64,000 nucleotides of DNA. Origin: Desulfatibacillum sp. Its GTDB lineage: Bacteria; Desulfobacterota; Desulfobacteria; Desulfobacterales; Desulfatibacillaceae. The position numbers and the translations under genes were made by a program. This document shows, piece by piece, positions 46,439-55,457 of the stretch. The notes below the pieces were generated by a model. The model made no database searches and was not told the DNA's origin. It saw nothing but the letters and a program-made list of their open reading frames with translations. Positions within the stretch are counted from its first letter, which is position 1. Every line of letters begins with the position of its first letter. Where the stretch lies: positions 49,031 through 113,030 of the forward strand of contig JAEINP010000012.1 of the NCBI GenBank assembly GCA_016342355.1, given 5' to 3'.

Positions 46439-46635
46439 CCATTCCCCCTAAACCTGGTCTTGCATGTGACTGCTTCCGGTGTTCTTCGGAAGATGTTCCT
46501 GTTTCAAAAGAAGAAATACCCCTCTTTACTATAGTGCGAACCCTGGGAGGTACCCCGGTTGTCATTGCCCTAAAGACGTGCAACCAACAGGGCATATCCT
46601 GGTTCAAACAATTGTGGTTTTTAATAAATGCGTCC

Positions 46636-48099
46636 TTAATCTTCGGTCGGAATTTCCTCAATTTCTGGATTTTCCGCCTCGTCTTTTTCCCCGGCTGACT
46701 CTGACTCTGGGTCTTGTACTTCCTGCTCATCTTCCGGAGATGTCTCCGGGCCGTCTGCCGGTTCATCCTCATCCAGATACTCTTCCTGATCTTCTTTCCG
46801 GGTCTCATCTTGGGAAGCATCAGGTTTTTTTGTGGATGAAGAAAAGTTTTTTCCCATGGCAAGATTAGCCATGGCTTCCTGGGCAGCTATAATAAGGATA
46901 TCGGCCTTTTTCAGGTCAATGCCTCTGATTTGGGTAAGATCTTCGGGATCAGCCGCCGAAAGCTCTTCCACAGAATAGAAACCCTTTTCATATAGTGCGT
47001 CCGCTACATTCTCGTCCAGTTCAGGCAAGCCCATAAGAGAATTGTATCCATCCTGCATGGCTCTGCTGTACCGGGTTTCGCTTTTGACATCCAGATGCCA
47101 GCCAGTGAGTTTGGAGGCCAGCCGGACATTTTGTCCCTTTTTGCCAATAGCCACAGAAAGGAATTCGTCGGGGACGATCACTTCCATGGCATGGTTTTCT
47201 TCATCAATAATGACCCTGGAAATCTGGGCGGGAGCCAAGGCGTTGCATACGAACTTAGCGGAATCCGCGTGCCAGGGAACTATGTCGATTTTCTCTCCCC
47301 GGAGTTCATGGACCACATTCTGTACACGGCTGCCTTTCATGCCTACGCAGGCGCCTACCGCATCAATATCCGAGTCGCTGGAGGCCACGGCGATTTTGGC
47401 GCGGACTCCTGCTTCCCTTGCTCCTGCCATGACGCTAACGATACCCTCGCCAATCTCCGGCACTTCCATTTTAAAGAGACTTGTGAGGAAATTGGGATGG
47501 GTCCGGGATAGTATGACCTGGGGTCCCCTGCCTTCCAGGACCACGTCCAGGATATAGGCCCGGATTCTGTCCCCCCGGTGGTAGGTTTCCCTGGGCACCT
47601 GCTCCCGGGAAGGGAGAACGCCTTCGGTCTGGCCCAGATTCACTATGATATCACCCCGGTCCATGCGCTGCATGATGCCGTTGATGATTTCACCTTTTCG
47701 GTCCATGAAACTGGAATACACGGCGTCGCGTTCAGCATCCTTAAGTTTTTGTATGATAACCTGTTTGGCGGATTGGGCCGCGATTCTCCCAAAGGTGGCG
47801 GTGTCCATTTTGCTGCCCAGGCTGTCGCCAATTTCGCAGTCGGGATCCAGTTCCCTGCCATCTTCCATGGACATTTCCATGTCAGGCTCCAGCACCTCTT
47901 CCACCACTTCCCTGAACTGAAAAACTTCCAGTTCACCGGCTTCTTCGTTGTACTGGACCTCAATGTCCGCCCGGGGCCCTAGCTTCTTGCGGGCCGCAGC
48001 CTGAAGCGCTTCTTCAAGGGTGGCAATGAGCACATTTCTGTCTATGCCCTTGTCCCGGCTGACCTGGTCGATGACACGGCCAATGTCGCTGATCAACAT
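46636..48099 (-). CDS. nusA: Transcription termination/antitermination factor NusA
   Basis: 487 aa. NusA N-terminal domain (ISDIGRVIDQVSRDKGIDRNVL start), S1 domain (~130-200; GEIINGIMQRMDRGDIIVNLG), two KH domains (GACVGMKGSRVQNVVHELRG and AIGKKGQNVRLASKLTGW), one helix-hairpin repeat (LTQIRGIDLKKADILI), and an acidic ~60-residue tail. It binds RNA polymerase and controls pausing and termination. It overlaps rimP by seven bases. Confidence 0.97.
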   Translation of the reverse strand: MLISDIGRVIDQVSRDKGIDRNVLIATLEEALQAAARKKLGPRADIEVQYNEEAGELEVFQFREVVEEVLEPDMEMSMEDGRELDPDCEIGDSLGSKMDTATFGRIAAQSAKQVIIQKLKDAERDAVYSSFMDRKGEIINGIMQRMDRGDIIVNLGQTEGVLPSREQVPRETYHRGDRIRAYILDVVLEGRGPQVILSRTHPNFLTSLFKMEVPEIGEGIVSVMAGAREAGVRAKIAVASSDSDIDAVGACVGMKGSRVQNVVHELRGEKIDIVPWHADSAKFVCNALAPAQISRVIIDEENHAMEVIVPDEFLSVAIGKKGQNVRLASKLTGWHLDVKSETRYSRAMQDGYNSLMGLPELDENVADALYEKGFYSVEELSAADPEDLTQIRGIDLKKADILIIAAQEAMANLAMGKNFSSSTKKPDASQDETRKEDQEEYLDEDEPADGPETSPEDEQEVQDPESESAGEKDEAENPEIEEIPTED

Positions 48100-48641
48100 G
48101 TGCTTTCTCCGTGTTGGTATTGGAGTCTTGCGGACTCGATTTCCTGTAACGTGAACTCCATGGAAACATCTTCCGCAACTAAAGTTATCACGCCATTGGA
48201 GGCACCGGACAAGATGCCTCTGAATTTGCGGCGTCCGTCCCGTAGCTCCTTGGTCACAATAAGAGCTGTCCGCCCTTCGAATCGCCTGTAATGGTCCTCC
48301 CTGGTCAAGGGCCGGTCAAGGCCCGGGGAGGAAACTTCCAGGCGGTACCTGGGCATTTCATCAGCATAAGCGTCCAGGAGGTCCCCCACATATCGGCTGA
48401 CCATGGTGCAGTCACCCAGGGTAATCCCCCCTTCTTTATCCACAAACAGGCGCAAGATATACCCGCCACCGTCCCTCTTGAACTCCGCCAGGACCAAGTC
48501 CATGCCCTCTGCTGCCAGGGCGGCTTCCGTCAGGCTTTTCACCTGGCTCAGGATCTTGTCCGAATCCACGCGCCGGATCCTGTTTCTCGAAAGCGAAGAG
48601 GCTCCCTTGGGGAACCTTTCTCTTGGATTTTTTTGTCCCAT
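48093..48641 (-). CDS. rimP: Ribosome maturation factor RimP
   Basis: 182 aa from ATG 48641; the ribosome-binding site is weak, and a further in-frame start at 48695 would run into the tRNA terminator region. The two RimP domains are clear: ILRLFVDKEGGITLGDCTMVSRYVGDLLD, YRLEVSSPGLDRPLTREDHYRRF and GVITLVAEDVSMEFTLQEIESARL. It acts in 30S maturation and is, as usual, first in rimP-nusA-infB. Confidence 0.93.
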   Translation of the reverse strand: MGQKNPRERFPKGASSLSRNRIRRVDSDKILSQVKSLTEAALAAEGMDLVLAEFKRDGGGYILRLFVDKEGGITLGDCTMVSRYVGDLLDAYADEMPRYRLEVSSPGLDRPLTREDHYRRFEGRTALIVTKELRDGRRKFRGILSGASNGVITLVAEDVSMEFTLQEIESARLQYQHGESTC

Positions 48642-48696
48642 AATCCCAATCAGTCCATGGGGCTGGCCGTTTTTCCCGGCCCCGGGGTTCCACAAA

Positions 48697-48722
48697 TAAA
48701 AAACGGGCTAATCGCCCGTTTC
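48697..48722 (-). terminator. Intrinsic terminator after tRNA-Gly
   Basis: On the minus strand AAACGGGC-GATTA-GCCCGTTT is followed by a run of T. It lies 140 bases beyond the tRNA gene and 56 bases ahead of the rimP start, so it may end the tRNA transcript or attenuate read-through into rimP-nusA-infB. Confidence 0.75.
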
Positions 48723-48861
48723 ATGACGCGGATACCTTGTGAACTAAAGAACGTCACCGGTCTACCTTTATCAAAATCTCCACAGTCGAAGCCAAGCATC
48801 CGGCGGTTGGTGACGATACCGGAGGCCGCCTCATACAGGGAGCAGGCGATTCCAAAAAATT

Positions 48862-48937
48862 TGGAGCGGGCAACGAGATTCGAACTCGCGACTCCGAGCT
48901 TGGGAAGCTCGTACTCTACCAGCTGAGTTATGCCCGC
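48862..48937 (-). tRNA. tRNA-Gly (anticodon CCC)
   Basis: Cloverleaf on the minus strand: acceptor GCGGGCA (48931-48937) pairs with TGCCCGC, discriminator T, and CCA is encoded (48862-48864). D-arm CTCAGCTGGTAGAG, anticodon stem CGAGC/GCTCG with loop TTCCCAA giving CCC, and T-loop GTTCGAA. Length is 76 with CCA. Confidence 0.96.
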
Positions 48938-48950
48938 ACCGCAGTTGGGA

Positions 48951-48979
48951 AATATCCCTTTTTATAGGGGGGTTGTCAA
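48951..48979 (-). promoter_or_regulatory. Promoter of tRNA-Gly
   Basis: Minus strand TTGACA (48974-48979), 17-base spacer, GATATT (48951-48956); the tRNA begins 13 bases after the -10. It may also feed the rimP operon. Confidence 0.75.
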
Positions 48980-49226
48980 CAATTTTTTAGGAATATTTGT
49001 CAAAAGGCATTTTTATTCTGCCTGATCCCTCGGCAACTCCCCTATTTTTCACCCGCAAAATAATACTTGAAAAACACCTCCGGGTCAATAGGGGGAATTC
49101 GTTATCCTAATATTAATTGCGCCCAGAGGATCAAACCAAAAGGCGGAACGGAAACATTTTTGGGCATAAACCGCAAACCAGTCCGGACCAATCCCGTGAA
49201 AGGCGCAGAAAATTTTGGGGAAATTC

Positions 49227-49266
49227 TTGACAAGGGGTGTTCAACACGCTATATTGCCATATAGCG
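49227..49266 (+). promoter_or_regulatory. arsR promoter with overlapping operator
   Basis: TTGACA (49227-49232), 17-base spacer, TATATT (49250-49255). A perfect dyad CGCTATAT-TGCC-ATATAGCG (49247-49266) overlaps the -10 and start point, the expected place for an ArsR repressor. A second short palindrome GTGTT-C-AACAC (49237-49247) lies in the spacer. Confidence 0.85.
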
Positions 49267-49280
49267 ATATGGAGGAAGCC

Positions 49281-49631
49281 ATGAAAGACTTTATAAAAGT
49301 GATGAAAGCCCTGTCCGACCCCAGCCGGGTGAGCATTGTTAAAATGCTGGGCAGCAAGGTCATGTGCGTTTGCGAATTGCAATCCGCTCTGGGTCTTGCC
49401 CAAAGCACGGTATCCAAACATTTGAAGATTTTGGAGGAAGCCGGGCTCATAGATTTTTTCAAGGACGGCCTGTGGGTCAACTACCGTTTGGCGGACGGAT
49501 CGGACAGCCCCTACGCAGTCAGCCTTTTGGGACATCTGAAGCACTGGCTGGATGACGATCCGGGCGTGCAGTCCATGGTGGAGCGTCTTCCCCAAATCCG
49601 GCGTGAGGATATTTGCTCCAAGAACCGTTGA
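49281..49631 (+). CDS. arsR: ArsR-family transcriptional repressor
   Basis: 116 aa from ATG 49281 (GGAGGAAGCC ahead); ATG 49269 is an alternative. Winged helix: VMKALSDPSRVSIVKMLGS, then the metal-box type MCVCELQSALGLAQSTVSKHLKILEEAGL. The C-V-C pair at the start of the recognition region is the ArsR/CadC-type As(III)/metal site. It is expected to bind the dyad in its own promoter and release it on arsenite. It heads the long plus-strand arsenic-type gene set. Confidence 0.93.
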   Translation: MKDFIKVMKALSDPSRVSIVKMLGSKVMCVCELQSALGLAQSTVSKHLKILEEAGLIDFFKDGLWVNYRLADGSDSPYAVSLLGHLKHWLDDDPGVQSMVERLPQIRREDICSKNR

Positions 49632-49737
49632 TGGGGCTTTTTTTTGAATTTTACCGTTATATGCCGAAATATGAAAACATCGCCGGTTGTGCCTGTCATG
49701 CAACAAGCCTGGCTGTGAAAAAAAAGGAGAACGTGAA

Positions 49738-50850
49738 GTGGAACCGATTAACGAAAAAAAATCCTGTTGTGGATCGGATCAGGACGGCTTGTCTCTTTCA
49801 AAAACTGCGAGTGAAGGCCAGAAGCCCCTTGCTCTGTACCTTGCAGGAAGTTCCATTCTGCTTGTGGCATGGTGGTTTTTATATACAAACCTTCTTCCCA
49901 TGGCGGAGTTCATTACAGAGGTATTTGCCCGCATAGCGGGCTTTGCGCTTCAGGGACATTTGGGGCGCGCCATTTCATTTTTTATATATGAAACCCCCAA
50001 AGTATTGATGCTCTTGACCCTGGTGGTTTTTGGGGTGGGAATTGTGCGATCTTTTTTCACCCCGGAACGCACCCGCGCCATTCTTGCAGGAAAACGCGAG
50101 TCCGTGGGCAATGTCCTGGCTGCCCTCCTGGGTACGGTAACCCCTTTTTGCTCCTGTTCGGCCGTGCCCCTTTTTCTTGGTTTTGTCACCACGGGCGTAC
50201 CCCTGGGAGTCACCTTTTCCTTTCTTATTGCAGCCCCCATGGTGAACGAAATCGCCGTGGTGCTCCTTTACGGCCTTTTCGGCTGGAAGGTGGCCGCCAT
50301 TTACACGGGAACAGGCCTTGCCATAGCCATGATAGCGGGCTGGACCATTGGTCGTCTTAAGATGGAAAAATACCTGGAAGATTGGGTCTTCCAAATCCAG
50401 GCTGGAAGTCTTGGCTCGGAAGAAGAGCCCTTGAAATGGGTGGATCGAATACGTCAGGGGGGCGAAGCCGTGCGCGATATCGTTGGTAAGGTCTGGCCTT
50501 ATGTCATGCTGGGCATCGCGGTTGGAGCAGGTATTCACGGGTACGTTCCCGAAGGCTTCATGGCATCCTTTATGGGAAAATCCGCTTGGTGGTCCGTGCC
50601 CCTCTCCGTGTTAATCGGCATTCCCATGTACTCCAACGCCGCCGGGATTATCCCCATTGTCCAGGCCCTTTTAGGGAAGGGCGCGGCTTTGGGAACGGTG
50701 CTGGCTTTTATGATGTCGGTGATCGCGTTGTCTTTGCCCGAGATGATCATTCTCAGGAAGGTCTTGAAGCCCCAGTTGATCGCCGTGTTCATCGGTGTGG
50801 TGGGAACGGGAATACTGCTGGTGGGATATATTTTTAACTTTTTGTTTTAG
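49738..50850 (+). CDS. ArsP-like permease (SO_0444/DUF318 family)
   Basis: 370 aa from GTG 49738 (AAGGAG eight bases ahead); the frame also opens at a TTG at 49687, giving an extra Cys-rich CLSCNKPGC start. About eight to ten TM helices. The core motif TPFCSCSAVPLFLGFVTTGVPLG, with C-x-C pair, and a second half-repeat with SVPLSVLIGIPMYSNAAGI match the family that includes ArsP, an efflux permease for trivalent organoarsenicals. The N-terminal CCGSD may be a metal-capturing tail. It directly follows arsR, which supports an arsenic function. Confidence 0.85.
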   Translation: MEPINEKKSCCGSDQDGLSLSKTASEGQKPLALYLAGSSILLVAWWFLYTNLLPMAEFITEVFARIAGFALQGHLGRAISFFIYETPKVLMLLTLVVFGVGIVRSFFTPERTRAILAGKRESVGNVLAALLGTVTPFCSCSAVPLFLGFVTTGVPLGVTFSFLIAAPMVNEIAVVLLYGLFGWKVAAIYTGTGLAIAMIAGWTIGRLKMEKYLEDWVFQIQAGSLGSEEEPLKWVDRIRQGGEAVRDIVGKVWPYVMLGIAVGAGIHGYVPEGFMASFMGKSAWWSVPLSVLIGIPMYSNAAGIIPIVQALLGKGAALGTVLAFMMSVIALSLPEMIILRKVLKPQLIAVFIGVVGTGILLVGYIFNFLF

Positions 50851-51062
50851 AGAGAAATACCGTGGGTCAGCATCTGCAAGGGTTGCGCAAGTCCGAAAAT
50901 TGTTGCGTATCCTGCGGAGAAATCCTCGGTTCGCCATGTGTCCCGAACCATTGAGTATAAGGGAAATAGTCATGAAGCCATACGCGCCTCCCTGATTTTG
51001 GAGGCCGTGGTTTTGTCTGTTAACAAAAAGGTTTAATCAGAAAAATCCATAAGGAGATAACC

Positions 51063-51296
51063 ATGGATATCAAAGTGTTGGGGCCCGGTTGCAAGAAATG
51101 CGAACAAACCGCAAAGATCGTACAGGAAACCCTGTCTGAAGCAGGTGTGGACGCTAAGGTGGAAAAAATCACCGACCTCATGCAAATCGCGGGATACGGG
51201 GTCATGAGCACCCCCTCCGTGGTGGTGGACGGCAAGGTGACCGTGGTGGGCAAAGTGCCGAGTAAAAAGGATGTATTATCCTGGGTGAAAAAATAG
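51063..51296 (+). CDS. Small thioredoxin-like redox protein
   Basis: 77 aa, start ATG 51063 after TAAGGAGATAACC. MDIKVLGPGCKKCEQTAKIVQETL shows the C-x-x-C of the MTH895/redox-active disulfide protein 2 family; cis-Pro region MSTPSVVVDGKVTVVGKVPS. These glutaredoxin-sized proteins are often found beside ArsP-like permeases. Cytoplasmic, no signal. Confidence 0.92.
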   Translation: MDIKVLGPGCKKCEQTAKIVQETLSEAGVDAKVEKITDLMQIAGYGVMSTPSVVVDGKVTVVGKVPSKKDVLSWVKK

Positions 51297-51353
51297 AAGG
51301 TAGTTATGCCGGATTCTCATGCGGCGCAAAATGCTGCTGAAGGGAGTTGATCC

Positions 51354-51557
51354 ATGGCAGAATACACCAAAGATATTTGTCTGGCGCCGGATTCGGAACC
51401 GGTCTGTTATTGTTTTCAGGTCACCAAGGCAGACATTTTAAATGCTAAGAAATATGGTGCGAAAAGCCTTTCGGACATCAAGAACATGACCGGCGCCTGC
51501 CAGGTGGACCAATGCAAGACAGGCCTGTGCAAGGTAATGAACCCGAGGGGGCGCTGA
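51354..51557 (+). CDS. BFD-like [2Fe-2S]-binding protein
   Basis: 67 aa. Cysteines in C-Y-C (VCYCFQVTKADIL) and later C...C...C (GACQVDQCKTGLCKVMNP) resemble the bacterioferritin-associated-ferredoxin fold, also found in CopZ-like proteins. The helix pattern ILNAKKYGAKSLSDIKNMTGAC fits. It could pass electrons or hold a cluster for an arsenic-linked reductase (inference from neighbours). Confidence 0.8.
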   Translation: MAEYTKDICLAPDSEPVCYCFQVTKADILNAKKYGAKSLSDIKNMTGACQVDQCKTGLCKVMNPRGR

Positions 51558-51632
51558 TGCTCCCGGGAAATCCGAATCCTCCTGGGTCAGGGGAACAAAT
51601 CTTTTACCGGGTAATCTATGGAAGGAAACCCC

Positions 51633-52157
51633 ATGCTACTGACTGGCTGGACCAAGGAAATCTTTCGTCCCGAGTGCAATCCGTCCTTTGAATCCGTGCA
51701 TTGCCGGGCTCATCTGAGTGAGGACGTGGGCGAGGCGCTGCCTTACCTGAATGCGGTCCTGGGCGGTACTCAGTATTTTGCGGAGCCGCCCCAGGTGATG
51801 TTTCACCATCACGGCAGGATCATCAAGGTGGGCGCCAGCGAGATAGCCATAAACGCACTGACGGACGAAGCCGAAGCAGACAAGGTGCTTACCTGGCTTC
51901 AAAATGAAATCAACGAAGCCTGGGAAAACCGGGGTTCCATAACGCCCTGCTACAAGGGCCGGGAACAGCCAAAGCTCATTGAAATTCTAAAGCTCCTGCC
52001 CAAAACCAATTGCAAAAAGTGCGGCCAGCCCACCTGCATGGTCTTTGCCGCCCAGGTGCGGGAAGGCGGCAGGGGTATTGAGGCCTGCCCGGAACTCACT
52101 CCCCCAAACCGGACGGCCCTGGAGCAATATCTTTCCCGGTTTGATTTGGAGGCCTGA
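51633..52157 (+). CDS. Protein with C-terminal four-cysteine Fe-S domain
   Basis: 174 aa from ATG 51633, because GGAAGG lies ahead of it; ATG 51618 is an alternative. The N-terminal ~110 residues are unassigned. The C-terminus LPKTNCKKCGQPTCMVFAAQVREGG...CPEL is the 4Fe-4S domain (C-x2-C-x4-C-x16-C) of the ACS/CODH-gamma and RnfB type. A soluble electron-transfer or corrinoid-linked role is likely. It is placed directly ahead of the ACR3 pump. Confidence 0.8.
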   Translation: MLLTGWTKEIFRPECNPSFESVHCRAHLSEDVGEALPYLNAVLGGTQYFAEPPQVMFHHHGRIIKVGASEIAINALTDEAEADKVLTWLQNEINEAWENRGSITPCYKGREQPKLIEILKLLPKTNCKKCGQPTCMVFAAQVREGGRGIEACPELTPPNRTALEQYLSRFDLEA

Positions 52158-52229
52158 AATTAGGTCTTCCGCCTCATGTTTTGAGGGGGAAGCAAAAAAA
52201 TTGCTTAATGCGCGTACGAAAGGGGGAAT

Positions 52230-53321
52230 ATGGAAAATTCAACCATTAAAAATCTATCGTTTCTGGACCGGTTTTTGACGCTCTGGATTTTTCTCGCCAT
52301 GTTCGTTGGTGTGGGGGGAGGCTATGTTTTTCCCGGCATCAAGGACATCGTCAATAAATTTTCTGTGGGCGCCACTAATATTCCCATTGCCATAGGGCTG
52401 ATTTTGATGATGTACCCGCCTCTTGCCAAGGTAAAATACGAAAAACTCGGGTTCGTGTTTCGGGACGTAAAGGTCCTGGCCCTGTCTCTCGTACAAAACT
52501 GGATCATCGGCCCCATCCTCATGTTCCTCCTGGCCATTGCCTTTTTATCCGGTCATCACGAATATATGGTGGGGCTGATCATGATCGGCCTGGCCCGGTG
52601 CATCGCCATGGTTCTGGTCTGGAACGAGCTTGCCAAGGGCGACGCTGAATACTGCGCGGGCCTGGTGGCCTTCAACTCTATCTTCCAGGTGCTTTTCTTT
52701 TCGGTTTATGCCTGGTTTTTTATAACCATCCTGCCCGGATGGTTCGGGCTTAAGGGCTCGACCGTTGCGGTGACCATCGGGCAGATCGCCGAAAGCGTGT
52801 TCATCTACCTGGGCATTCCGTTCATCGCGGGCCTGCTCACCCGTATCATCGGACTCAAGACCAAGAGCGAAAAATGGTATAATGAAAGTTTTATTCCCAA
52901 AATCAGTCCGTTGACGCTCATCGCCCTGCTGTTCACCATTGTGGTGATGTTTTCCCTGAAAGGGGAGTTCATTATCAAGCTGCCCCTGGATGTGGTGCGC
53001 ATTGCCATCCCGTTGTGCATCTATTTTCTTGTTATGTTCCTCATCAGCTTTTTCATGTCCATGAAGCTGGGCGCCACCTACGAACAGTCCGCCACCCTGT
53101 CCTTTACCGCAGCGTCCAACAATTTTGAACTGGCCATCGCTGTGTCCGTGGCCGTGTTCGGCATCAACTCGGGCGAAGCCTTTGCGGCGGTCATCGGCCC
53201 CCTGGTGGAGGTGCCCGTGCTCATCGCCCTGGTGAATGTGGCCTTGTGGCTCAAACGGAAATATTACCCCTACGCCGTGGAAACCCCCACAGGCGTCTGC
53301 CATATGACGTGTAAGCCATAG
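52230..53321 (+). CDS. acr3: ACR3-family arsenite efflux transporter
   Basis: 363 aa, ten TM helices. [25 protein letters not shown] at the start; [19 protein letters not shown] holds the conserved Cys essential for arsenite transport in ACR3; [16 protein letters not shown] marks the second half. It extrudes As(OH)3 using membrane potential. ATG 52230 is preceded by GGGGGAATATGG; spacing is normal. Confidence 0.95.
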   Translation: MENSTIKNLSFLDRFLTLWIFLAMFVGVGGGYVFPGIKDIVNKFSVGATNIPIAIGLILMMYPPLAKVKYEKLGFVFRDVKVLALSLVQNWIIGPILMFLLAIAFLSGHHEYMVGLIMIGLARCIAMVLVWNELAKGDAEYCAGLVAFNSIFQVLFFSVYAWFFITILPGWFGLKGSTVAVTIGQIAESVFIYLGIPFIAGLLTRIIGLKTKSEKWYNESFIPKISPLTLIALLFTIVVMFSLKGEFIIKLPLDVVRIAIPLCIYFLVMFLISFFMSMKLGATYEQSATLSFTAASNNFELAIAVSVAVFGINSGEAFAAVIGPLVEVPVLIALVNVALWLKRKYYPYAVETPTGVCHMTCKP

Positions 53322-53367
53322 GATTTTTAATGGCGGCTCCGGGCCGTTTTTGTGAAAGGATAGCACA

Positions 53368-53973
53368 ATGGATTTTAATGAACTCTTGGAAGTGGGCTTG
53401 AAATTCCACGGACACAAATGTCCGGCCATGCCGTTGGGGCTCAAGGCGGGCATTGCGGCCATGAAAGCTCTGGGCGTGGAACGCGCACAGGACAAAGAGC
53501 TTTATGTGAAGTCGGAAACCGGCAAGGGACATGCCGCCGGTTGTTTCCTGGACGGGATCATGACCGCCACGGGATGCACTTACGGCAAGTCCAACATTGA
53601 AAAGCTCTATTACAACAAAATGGCCTTTACCCTTATCGATCAGAAAACGGGCAAGGCCGTGCGTGTGTCCCTCAAGCCAGGCTTCTTTGAAAAGGCCCTG
53701 GCCTCGCCCTTTGTCCAGGCCCGGAAAGCCGGGGTTCCTCCCCAGGACATCAAACCCGAAATCGCGGACCCGCTGGTCAGTCGCATCCTGGGCTTGAAAA
53801 AGGAAGAATTCCTGGATATCGGCAAGGTCCAAACCGTGGAAGTGAAAAAGGGAAAGGGCGTGTTTGCCGCCAAACCCTGCGCCAAGTGCGGCGAACTGAC
53901 CTTTGTGAATAAGCTCAGGGAAACAGAGGATGGCGACTTGATGTGCATCCCCTGTTCCGGGTACGGCGAATAG
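53368..53973 (+). CDS. FmdE-like protein (formylmethanofuran dehydrogenase subunit E family)
   Basis: 201 aa. N-terminal FmdE domain: [24 protein letters not shown] with H-x-H-x-C and [21 protein letters not shown]-terminal zinc ribbon (CAKCGEL...CIPCSGYGE) follows. FmdE homologues outside methanogens occur in sulfate reducers and have molybdenum or metal-related roles that are not settled. Its position between acr3 and a TauE exporter is unusual. RBS GAAAGGATAGC lies upstream of ATG. Confidence 0.88.
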   Translation: MDFNELLEVGLKFHGHKCPAMPLGLKAGIAAMKALGVERAQDKELYVKSETGKGHAAGCFLDGIMTATGCTYGKSNIEKLYYNKMAFTLIDQKTGKAVRVSLKPGFFEKALASPFVQARKAGVPPQDIKPEIADPLVSRILGLKKEEFLDIGKVQTVEVKKGKGVFAAKPCAKCGELTFVNKLRETEDGDLMCIPCSGYGE

Positions 53974-54044
53974 CCATCTCGGCGGCCTTATAATGGAGCG
54001 GTCCCATCGTCACCGGTGGGGCCGCCCTGTTGGGAGAGTGAATT

Positions 54045-54797
54045 ATGGTTCTCGTGATTGTCACGGTCCTGATTTTGATATTGGCCTTTGTTTTTTCCAT
54101 GCTCGGGCTGGGCGGGGCCATGCTCTATATCCCAGTTTTCCACTGGTTCGGGTTTGACTTCAAGTCCGTAGCCATTCCAACGGGACTGTTGCTCAATGGA
54201 ATCACGGCGCTTTCCGCCTCTATTTATTATCTGCGCGCCAAAATGGTGGATGTGAAAGGGGCTGTTCCCCTGATTATATCCTCGTTCATCGGGGCGCCGG
54301 TGGGGGCTTTTTTTACACGCTTGGTTCCCACTGAAACTCTGATATTGCTTTTCGCGGTTTCCATGGTGTTCGCCGGAGGGCGCATGCTCCTTGTATCTGG
54401 CAGGCCGGACAAGGAAACCATGATGGCCTTGAATCACCGGATTGCGATCATGAGCGTCGGCGGATTCTTTATCGGGTTTATTGCCGGACTTTTGGGGGTC
54501 GGCGGCGGCTTTCTTTTTGTCCCTTTGATGATGATGATGGGGTATAAGACCAAGGAGGCAGCGGCGACAAGCGCCTTTGTCGTGATTTTTTCGTCCTTTT
54601 CCGGTTTCGCGGGCCATCTGGCGGAAGGCCATTATGAATGGCCCCTGATGATTGCCACCATGGTGGCCGTGGTCATAGGAAGTCAGATAGGGGCCAAGGT
54701 TATGAACGAAAAAATGAAGGCCAAGTGGATCAAACAGATGTTCGCGGTCGTGCTTCTCGGCGTGGCCGCCAAGCTGCTGTGGAAAATTTTTCTTTGA
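54045..54797 (+). CDS. TauE/SafE-family membrane exporter
   Basis: 250 aa, about eight TM helices in two repeats: LAFVFSMLGLGGAMLYIPVF and GFIAGLLGVGGGFLFVPLMM, the G-G-x-G hallmark of the TauE/SafE (DUF81) family. These export sulfite, sulfonates or other organic anions. The substrate here is unknown; an oxyanion or thiolated arsenic species is possible given the neighbours (inference only). Confidence 0.92.
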   Translation: MVLVIVTVLILILAFVFSMLGLGGAMLYIPVFHWFGFDFKSVAIPTGLLLNGITALSASIYYLRAKMVDVKGAVPLIISSFIGAPVGAFFTRLVPTETLILLFAVSMVFAGGRMLLVSGRPDKETMMALNHRIAIMSVGGFFIGFIAGLLGVGGGFLFVPLMMMMGYKTKEAAATSAFVVIFSSFSGFAGHLAEGHYEWPLMIATMVAVVIGSQIGAKVMNEKMKAKWIKQMFAVVLLGVAAKLLWKIFL

Positions 54798-54864
54798 TCC
54801 GGGACGGGCTTGGAAGGGGAGATATCTGCTGACCGGGAAACATACCAAGGAAATGAGGTGAAGA

Positions 54865-55383
54865 ATGGACAGTGAGAATCCTACAATCCGGAAAATCCTT
54901 TTTGCCACGGATTTGTCCGAAAACGCCAACAAGGCTTTCCGCCACGCAGCCAGTCTGGCAGGGGTTTATGGCGCGGAAATCACTATTCTCCATGTGATTG
55001 AAACAATGCCGCCCAATGCGGAACTGCTGCTGGCCGCCACTTTGGGGTATAAGGATGTTCAGGAATTGAAGGAAAAGAGCCAGGACGAACTTATCCATAG
55101 AATCAGGGGATGGATTGAAGGGTTTTGCGCCCAAGCCGCCGACCGACTTCCGGCATGCCCTTTTGCTATGGATAAAATTATTGTGGAGCCCGGCAAGGCG
55201 GCGAACCGCATCCTGCACCATGCTGATACGGGTGGGTACGACCTCCTGGTAATGGGCAGCAGGGGCCACGGAGCGTTTAGGGAAGCTGTGCTTGGCGGGG
55301 TCACCCATAAGGTGGTGAGCGACTGTCGGATTCCCGTGTTTCTATCGCCTCTGAGCGGGGCAAAACCAGTTTCCCCAAGGTGA
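54865..55383 (+). CDS. Universal stress protein (UspA family)
   Basis: 172 aa. KILFATDLSENANKAFRHAASLA at the start and the nucleotide loop GGYDLLVMGSRGHGAFREAVLGGVTHKVV (G-x2-G-x9-G-S/T) are typical UspA. ATP binding is probable. It sits inside the arsenic-type operon, 67 bases after the TauE gene. Confidence 0.93.
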   Translation: MDSENPTIRKILFATDLSENANKAFRHAASLAGVYGAEITILHVIETMPPNAELLLAATLGYKDVQELKEKSQDELIHRIRGWIEGFCAQAADRLPACPFAMDKIIVEPGKAANRILHHADTGGYDLLVMGSRGHGAFREAVLGGVTHKVVSDCRIPVFLSPLSGAKPVSPR

Positions 55384-55457
55384 GGATCGGCTTTGCCGAT
55401 GGTTCCAGGGGAAGAAATCGAGAGTAGCTATCATTTCGGAATGTTAAGGGATTAATT

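Noticed and set aside
45201..46451. 416-codon Ser-rich frame opposite infB
   Set aside because: Antisense of the low-complexity IF-2 linker; Ser/Gly repeats come from the complementary Glu/Ala codons.
46416..46862. 148-codon minus-strand frame between nusA and infB considered as ylxR
   Set aside because: No C-x-x-C-R motif of YlxR, and most of it overlaps the nusA tail in another frame.
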